Assembly: GCA_964609795.1 (NCBI GenBank)
Contig: CAZSTC010000054.1
Coordinates: 1 to 13,160 of the forward strand
Direction of reading: 5' to 3'
DNA: 13,160 bases
From: UBA1412 sp964609795
GTDB taxonomy: Bacteria > Verrucomicrobiota > Verrucomicrobiia > Limisphaerales > UBA1412
This document shows, piece by piece, positions 9,012-13,160 of this stretch. How positions within the stretch are numbered: the stretch's first letter is position 1; every line of letters starts with the position of its first letter. The notes below the pieces were generated by a model, which saw only the letters and a program-made list of their open reading frames with translations, was not told the DNA's origin and searched no databases. Position numbers and translations under genes: made by a program.

Positions 9012-9155
9012 TACGGTATCCAAGTTTTATTCCAATTGAGTCGGGCTGTTTTACATATTGGGATAAAAGAGGGCCGGGGCGATTTGCTAAATTCTTGCTA
9101 TGTACTTCTCTTTGAGCTTCCCATTTTGCCCGGGGTCTGCTAGAAAAGTGGTGCG

Positions 9156-10103
9156 ATGTTGAGACGCTGGTTAATTGAGATTTGTCTTTGTGCGGCCTTC
9201 GCTTTTGCGTGCAAGGGGTTCGCAGGAGAATACTTTTGCACAAATGGCGAAGTCATTAAGGGAGACCCCATTTCCTTCAAGGAAGAGGGCGTGGTCTTCA
9301 AAAAAGATTCGGGCGGCTATACCGACACCATTCAGTGGCCGATTTTTACCCAGGATACTCTAAAGGTCCTGGCTGCATCTAAAGACCCCTATGCGCAGTA
9401 TTATGCTGAGCCTTTCATTGAAATACCGTTGGAAGATTTGAAGGCCAAAACGGTCAAACCCCCTCCGAGAATTGTGGTGGGCGAGGTGGATCGTATCTCC
9501 CATTATCATCCCGCTCCCGGTTTTCTGAGTGCATGGCTGACCCCGGCCGGGCTTTTGCTCCTGGGTTCGCTTTATGCCGGTAACCTGGTGGCAGGCTACA
9601 GCATCGCGAGGTTCCGCCGCAAGCAACCGGCTTTGGTCTGCGGCGTTTCGGCCATCCTGCCGATCGTCGGACCCGCTATTTTCATGCTTCAGCCCGAACA
9701 TGTCCCTGCTGCTCCGGTTTTCGAGGAGGAGGCACCCGGACATGCGGAGTTCAAGGATCAGAATATTTCTACCGGAGCCAGTACGGTCACTAAGACCATG
9801 ACCCGTGCCGCGACGGTTAAGGACAGTGCTGCTGCCGGCTATGAACCTGCCATTTATACAAAGGGTGAAATCACTTTCAATCGCCGCTTCTTCGAGACGA
9901 AGTTCCCGACCTTTTTTCGCCCTGTTCTGGGCCAGAAAGAGAAGTCGGTTATGTTCGTCATTAAGGAAGGATCAAAAGTTCACGAAGGAATTCGCTTCTC
10001 GCGCGTGACCACCGGAGAAATTTATCTGGTGCCCCTGGCCGGTGGCGGTGAAATCAGTATCTCTATCGGAGCCATTGAATCAGTGGAAGTTAAAGGACGC
10101 TAA
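9156..10103 (+). CDS. Membrane protein of unknown function with signal peptide and two-helix hairpin
   Basis: I do not recognise this 315-residue protein as a named family. Residues 1-23 look like a signal peptide (MLRRW, then a hydrophobic core, ending near GFAG). An N-terminal domain (~24-110) includes GEVIKGDPISF and WPIFTQDTLKVLA. From memory, a W/F-x-x-F-(T/S)-Q-(E/D)-x-L-K pattern recurs in verrucomicrobial hypothetical proteins, which I cannot check here. Two hydrophobic helices follow (~124-150 and ~158-178), joined by the basic turn ARFRRKQ, which should face the cytoplasm. A linker rich in Ala, Thr and acidic residues (~181-232) leads to a C-terminal domain (~235-313) rich in beta strands and ending GAIESVEVK. 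Both soluble domains would therefore lie outside the cytoplasm. It diverges from the efflux operon, shares its 211-bp upstream region, and ends at a strong bidirectional terminator. A link with efflux is possible only from position. Confidence 0.85.
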   Translation: MLRRWLIEICLCAAFAFACKGFAGEYFCTNGEVIKGDPISFKEEGVVFKKDSGGYTDTIQWPIFTQDTLKVLAASKDPYAQYYAEPFIEIPLEDLKAKTVKPPPRIVVGEVDRISHYHPAPGFLSAWLTPAGLLLLGSLYAGNLVAGYSIARFRRKQPALVCGVSAILPIVGPAIFMLQPEHVPAAPVFEEEAPGHAEFKDQNISTGASTVTKTMTRAATVKDSAAAGYEPAIYTKGEITFNRRFFETKFPTFFRPVLGQKEKSVMFVIKEGSKVHEGIRFSRVTTGEIYLVPLAGGGEISISIGAIESVEVKGR

Positions 10104-10146
10104 GCCATAGGGATAAGGCCGGCCGATCAGGCTTGCCTTTGCACGC

Positions 10147-10181
10147 AAAAAAAAAGGCCGCATTCAATGCGGTCTTTTTTT
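10147..10181. terminator. Bidirectional intrinsic terminator between convergent genes
   Basis: An A-tract (10147-10155), an 8-bp stem GGCCGCAT/ATGCGGTC (10156-10163 with 10167-10174, one G-T wobble), a TCA loop and a T-tract (10175-10181) make a textbook intrinsic terminator that reads well in both directions. It lies 44 bp after the stop of the plus-strand unknown gene and 30 bp after the stop of mpl on the minus strand, so it should serve both. Confidence 0.85.
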
Positions 10182-10211
10182 ATCCACTTCCCGAGTGGCC
10201 ACGATCTGTTT

Positions 10212-11636
10212 TTAAAGAGCCTCCATCAGAAGCCGGTGGATACCCCCGAATTTGCCATTGCTGAAGACGCTGACTACGTCGCCCTGCTTCACCTGTTTGC
10301 AGAGCCACTCGACAATCGAGGGGACTTCTGCAAAATGAGCCGCCGGAATTTGCCGATCCTTCTGGATTTGAAGGACGAGTTTGCCCACATCAAGTCTTTC
10401 CTCGGGAGCCAGTTGATCTTCTCTGGCAATGGCACTGATGGCTACCCCGTCCGCGGAGCCAAGTGCCTCGGCGAGTTCCTGCTGGAATACGTTGCGGCGG
10501 GTGGTATTGGAGCGCGGTTCAAAAGCTGCCCAGATACGCTGAGACGGATAGCGCTGACGTAAGGCGGCAAGGGTCTGGGCGATGGCCGTCGGGTGGTGGC
10601 CGAAATCGTCAATAAGGGTGACGCCCGATTTTACCCCGAAAACCTCCATCCGGCGGCGGATTCCCTTGAACGTGAGGAAGGCCGATTGAATTTGCGCAGG
10701 AGTGAGTCCACAGTGCAGGGCGCAGGAAGCCACCCCCAGAGCGTTGCGGACATTGAAATCTCCGGCCAGCGTGGGAGTAGAGTAGGTGACGCCCAGAAGT
10801 TCAAAGCTCGAGCCTCCGTTTTCATGGGTAATATGAGCAGCCCGGAAATCATTTTCAGCCCCAAAGCCGAATCTCTTGACCGGACAAAACCGGACATCCC
10901 GAGTGATCTCCCGGAGGTTTTGGTCCTCTCCGTTGCAAAGCACCAGTCCATTGGAGGGGACGGTCTGGATGAGATGGCGGAAGGTTTTTTTGACGGCGGC
11001 GAGGTTTTCAAAAATGTCCGCGTGGTCGAACTCCAGATTGTTCAGGATGGCCACCTCGGGGCAGTAATGGATAAACTTACTGCGCTTATCGAAAAAGGCG
11101 GTGTCGTATTCATCCCCCTCGATAATGAACCAGGGGCTATCGGTAAAGCGGGCACCCTGACCCAGATTAGGCGGTATTCCACCGATTAAATAGCTGGGAT
11201 TAAATCCATTGTGCTCGAAAACCCAGGCCAGGAGAGAAGTCGTCGTCGTCTTTCCGTGAGTTCCGCAGACGACCAGAGAGCGCTTGCCTCTGATAAAATG
11301 GTTCTTGAGCAGCTCCGGCAGAGAAGTGTAGGGGAGCCGCTCCCGTAAAACATATTCCACCTCGGGATTGCCTCGAGAGAGCGCATTGCCGATGACCACC
11401 CAATCCGGCTTTTGAGATTGTAGATTCTTTTCGTGATAGCCGGGCAGGGGCTCAATGCCGTGAGAGGCGAGAAAATCGGACATCGGCGGATAGATATTCG
11501 TGTCCGAGCCGGTCACGGTATAGCCCTGATTCTTGAGGGCGACAGCGGCTGAAGCCATGGCCGTGCCGCAAATTCCGGCAAAGTAGAATGAAGGCTTTTT
11601 GCCCGCTGCAGCGGCTGCGTGGTTGGGTGCTTGCAT
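10212..11636 (-). CDS. mpl: UDP-N-acetylmuramate:L-alanyl-gamma-D-glutamyl-meso-diaminopimelate ligase (Mpl)
   Basis: This is a 474-residue cytoplasmic ATP-dependent Mur-family ligase that joins recycled murein tripeptide to UDP-MurNAc, short-cutting de novo peptidoglycan synthesis. The N-terminal nucleotide-binding domain carries GICGTAMAS (21-29), the version typical of Mpl. The central domain has the P-loop GTHGKTTT (125-132), IIEGDEYDTAFFD (~171-183) and LNNLEFDHADIF (198-209). The C-terminal domain has IDDFGHHPTAI (342-352), FEPRSNTTRRNVFQ (372-385) and FSNGKFGGIH (458-467). FEPRSN, LEFDHADI and FSNG-FGGIH separate Mpl from MurC. Length is close to E. coli Mpl (about 457), the extra being an Ala-rich N-terminal extension of about 14 residues. 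It lies 105 bp downstream of the TRIC-like gene on the same strand with no terminator between, so read-through is possible. No other mur gene is nearby. No Shine-Dalgarno precedes the ATG. Confidence 0.95.
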   Translation of the reverse strand: MQAPNHAAAAAGKKPSFYFAGICGTAMASAAVALKNQGYTVTGSDTNIYPPMSDFLASHGIEPLPGYHEKNLQSQKPDWVVIGNALSRGNPEVEYVLRERLPYTSLPELLKNHFIRGKRSLVVCGTHGKTTTTSLLAWVFEHNGFNPSYLIGGIPPNLGQGARFTDSPWFIIEGDEYDTAFFDKRSKFIHYCPEVAILNNLEFDHADIFENLAAVKKTFRHLIQTVPSNGLVLCNGEDQNLREITRDVRFCPVKRFGFGAENDFRAAHITHENGGSSFELLGVTYSTPTLAGDFNVRNALGVASCALHCGLTPAQIQSAFLTFKGIRRRMEVFGVKSGVTLIDDFGHHPTAIAQTLAALRQRYPSQRIWAAFEPRSNTTRRNVFQQELAEALGSADGVAISAIAREDQLAPEERLDVGKLVLQIQKDRQIPAAHFAEVPSIVEWLCKQVKQGDVVSVFSNGKFGGIHRLLMEAL

Positions 11637-11741
11637 AGTTTTACGAGTAATTTAGATAATTATCAGCATTATTAAAATCTCTAGCCGGGTGGAAATCCTA
11701 TCAGAAACCCGTAAAATTACCAGCCATCAAATAATTAAGCC

Positions 11742-12602
11742 TTAATTGCGATCGTTTTCCTTTTCGGGAGGAGTCGTTTCAGGGGCGGTCTCAACCGGCA
11801 CGGGCGGCTCAGCCTGCGTGGTTGTTGCGGCTTCCACCGGTGGGACGACCGTCGGCAGCGGAGCCGGAACAGCGGCTCCCTGGGCCTGGTTTTGCTCCTC
11901 CTCCTCATCGGCACGGTATTCGGGCAGGGTGAGCTTCCAGCGTATGGCGCCAATTCTCAGCAGCAAAATCACGCCGATACTGAAGGTCCATTTGTAGGGA
12001 AGGTTCCAGATATCCGAGCAGACAAAAAGAATAGCCCCTGCGGCTGAAGCCGTTGCATAGAGATAGATACCCTGCCTGAATACGTTGGGGATTGTTCCCA
12101 GAAACACATCTCTGAGCATTCCGCCCGCGACCCCGGTAATAACGCCCATCATGACTGCATTCACAATGCCGGCATCGTATTCAAGTGCCTTCCAGGTGCC
12201 GATCACCGTGAAGAAAGCCAGAGCAAATGCGTCGGCGACATCCAGCAGCCTCCGGGGCAGACGAGTGATGCGGGTAATAAAGAACGTGAGAAAACAGGTA
12301 ATCACGATCGATACTGTGAAGCTGGGCTTCTCCACCCACCAGACCTCGACATTGAGGCAGATATCCCGAATGGTTCCGCCGCCGACCCCGGTGACGAAGC
12401 CCAGCACCAGAATGCCGAAGATATCAATCTTCTTATTCCGGGCAGCCAGTACACCGGTAATGGCAGCGGTGATCGCCCCAAAATGCTCCAGCGGCGGCGA
12501 ATGCCTGAGGCTCTGCTCAAGCGAGGTCAACCAGTTGAAGAAATGAACCAACCCTGCATCCAAAACTTTTTGCAACCAAAGGACTAAGTCGCTGGATTCC
12601 AT
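11742..12602 (-). CDS. TRIC/UPF0126 (YadS/YicG-like) membrane protein with acidic, Pro-rich tail
   Basis: This 286-residue inner-membrane protein belongs to the family described as trimeric intracellular cation channel-like (TRIC) or UPF0126. Some members have been tied to glycine transport, so the substrate here is open. The family's two inverted three-helix repeats are both visible: GFVTGVGGGTIRDICL (68-83) and GVITGVAGGMLRDVFLG (153-169), each with the Gly-rich kink followed by RD. A seventh helix lies near 206-220. E. coli homologues are about 205 residues. This one has about 40 extra N-terminal residues and a ~60-residue tail (from ~228) that starts with an acidic run (DEEEE) and becomes Pro/Ala/Val/Thr-rich. 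Such a tail is likely disordered; its side of the membrane is unknown. The gene reads toward mpl. No Shine-Dalgarno is seen before the ATG, only an A-rich stretch. Confidence 0.92.
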   Translation of the reverse strand: MESSDLVLWLQKVLDAGLVHFFNWLTSLEQSLRHSPPLEHFGAITAAITGVLAARNKKIDIFGILVLGFVTGVGGGTIRDICLNVEVWWVEKPSFTVSIVITCFLTFFITRITRLPRRLLDVADAFALAFFTVIGTWKALEYDAGIVNAVMMGVITGVAGGMLRDVFLGTIPNVFRQGIYLYATASAAGAILFVCSDIWNLPYKWTFSIGVILLLRIGAIRWKLTLPEYRADEEEEQNQAQGAAVPAPLPTVVPPVEAATTTQAEPPVPVETAPETTPPEKENDRN

Positions 12603-12814
12603 TTTATTGTTGAATAGTGTGCGGGGAGAAAAAGGCTTCAGTTTTGAATCTTATGGGATTTCTGTACCTCCTCCCCTACCCAGGACCAAGAGTAAAGGAT
12701 TTCGGAGGGGGATTTTCAAATCTTTTCTTACAAAACTTCGAGCTGAGAGCTTGCTTCAATTTGTCCGATTCAGTAACATGAGCGCTCTCGATTACCGAGT
12801 CGAGGTCTTCCCGT
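12603..12814. other. Intergenic region between divergent TRIC-like gene and tRNA-Val
   Basis: No gene is supported here. It must hold the upstream signals of the minus-strand TRIC-like gene and of the plus-strand tRNA. A candidate tRNA promoter is listed separately. I could not find a convincing promoter for the minus-strand gene. A minus-strand ORF crossing 12676-12882 is an artefact of the tRNA sequence. Confidence 0.5.
12751..12779 (+). promoter_or_regulatory. Possible promoter of tRNA-Val
   Basis: TTGCTT (12751-12756) and TAACAT (12774-12779) are spaced by exactly 17 bases. This predicts transcription start near 12786 and a 5' leader of about 29 bases before the mature tRNA. The -35 match is poor (3/6) and the -10 moderate (4/6), so this is tentative. 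Confidence 0.3.
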
Positions 12815-12891
12815 GGGCGATTGGCACAGTTGGTTAGCGCGTCTGCTTTACACGCAGTAGGTCGGGGGTTCGAGTCCCTCATCGCCCACCA
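12815..12891 (+). tRNA. tRNA-Val (anticodon TAC)
   Basis: A 77-base cloverleaf can be folded by hand. The acceptor stem GGGCGAT/ATCGCCC is perfect. The D arm is GCAC/GCGC around AGTTGGTTA. The anticodon loop TTTACAC gives anticodon TAC (valine). The variable loop is AGGTC, and the T arm GGGGG/CCCTC encloses TTCGAGT. A73 is followed by a genome-encoded CCA. Two stem positions do not pair canonically: A12 with C23 in the D stem and T27 with T43 at the top of the anticodon stem. The tRNA appears to be transcribed alone. Confidence 0.95.
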
Positions 12892-13041
12892 TTCAATTCA
12901 GATTCTTACAAAGATTTTAGCGCTTTATTTCAAGCTCGAAAAAGGCCTTTTCCCTTCCAAATAATCTGCGCGAATCTGCGGTTTATTCTCTTCCCTCGAT
13001 ATTCCCTTTTCGTCTCTCCTGTTTTTGAAGCGTTGTGAATG
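12892..13041. other. Non-coding stretch downstream of tRNA-Val
   Basis: No coding region is supported. It contains the self-complementary AAAAGGCCTTTT (12940-12951) and a tandem AATCTGCG motif, and leads into the hairpin cluster. A clear intrinsic terminator for the tRNA was not found. Confidence 0.5.
12963..12980. repeat. Tandem AATCTGCG motif (10-base period)
   Basis: AATCTGCG occurs at 12963-12970 and 12973-12980, separated by CG, giving a 10-base period followed by GTTTATTC. Similar CTGCG-phased strings are, from memory, frequent between genes in several environmental Gram-negative genomes. Two copies alone are weak evidence of function. Confidence 0.45.
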
Positions 13042-13160
13042 CGACCCCTCCGGGGTCGAATGTGGTCTTGGGGTGGATGCTTCCCCGGGGTCTTTGACCC
13101 CGGGCTATCGGCTGGCATCCCTACGGGATGCTGATTTAGGAGGTCTGCTTCGCATACCTC
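13042..13160. repeat. Cluster of four triloop hairpins (REP/BIME-like composite element, may continue past right edge)
   Basis: Four hairpins follow one another, each with a three-base loop. H1: 13042-13048 with 13052-13058, stem CGACCCC, loop TCC. H2: 13084-13092 with 13096-13104, a perfect 9-bp stem CCCGGGGTC, loop TTT. H3: 13115-13121 with 13125-13131, stem GCATCCC, loop TAC. H4: 13140-13148 with 13152-13160, stem GAGGTCTGC with one mismatch, loop TTC. On the minus strand the loops read GGA, AAA, GTA and GAA, each closed by C-G. Loop centres are 44, 29 and 27 bases apart. No T-tract follows any stem, which argues against simple terminators. The structure is seen directly; the REP-like identity is inferred. 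Confidence 0.75.

Noticed and set aside
12676..12882. Minus-strand ORF starting MRDSNPRP
   Set aside because: This is the classic false protein read through the antisense of a tRNA gene, here tRNA-Val.
12940..12951. AAAAGGCCTTTT as the tRNA terminator
   Set aside because: The perfect palindrome leaves no stable loop: only a weak four-pair A-T stem around GGCC would form, without a following T-run.
12930..13118. Minus-strand ORF of 62 codons across the hairpin cluster
   Set aside because: It has no coding character and runs through perfect inverted repeats.
13042..13160. CRISPR array
   Set aside because: The units are different hairpins, not identical direct repeats with even spacers, and no cas gene is nearby.

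Overview
The window looks like chromosomal DNA from a Gram-negative, diaminopimelate-type bacterium of the Verrucomicrobiota/Lentisphaerota kind. The pointers are a very large secreted protein combining lamin-tail, PA14-like, chitobiase-like and CotH-kinase domains, an RND efflux pump with a lipoprotein adaptor, the recycling ligase Mpl, and a hairpin-rich intergenic repeat. The phylum is inferred from domain style and remembered sequence patterns, not from a marker gene. No insertion sequence, prophage or CRISPR array is visible.

Layout. Positions 1-4220 (minus) hold the first ~1406 residues of a giant secreted CotH-family protein whose 3' end lies beyond the left edge. Positions 4456-8944 (minus) are a two-gene efflux operon: a lipoprotein membrane-fusion protein (8944 to 7721) followed by an AcrB-like RND pump (7641 to 4456), with a good sigma70-like promoter at 8983-9011. 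No outer-membrane channel or local regulator is encoded with them. Diverging from this operon is a 315-residue membrane protein of unknown function (9156-10103, plus). It converges on mpl (11636 to 10212, minus) across a bidirectional hairpin terminator at 10147-10181. Upstream of mpl on the same strand is a TRIC/UPF0126-family membrane protein with an unusual acidic, proline-rich tail (12602 to 11742). A tRNA-Val(TAC) gene lies at 12815-12891 on the plus strand.

The right end (12892-13160) is non-coding but highly structured. It has a tandem AATCTGCG motif and then four consecutive hairpins, each with a three-base loop. Read on the minus strand, three of the four loops are C(GNA)G, a class known to make unusually stable single-stranded DNA hairpins. 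This is the most unusual element in the window and resembles a composite REP/BIME-type repeat.

How the genes relate: the efflux pair clearly works together, with the adaptor bridging the pump to an outer-membrane channel encoded elsewhere. Mpl salvages cell-wall peptides. The rest look like independent single-gene units. None of the six protein-coding starts has a convincing Shine-Dalgarno sequence.
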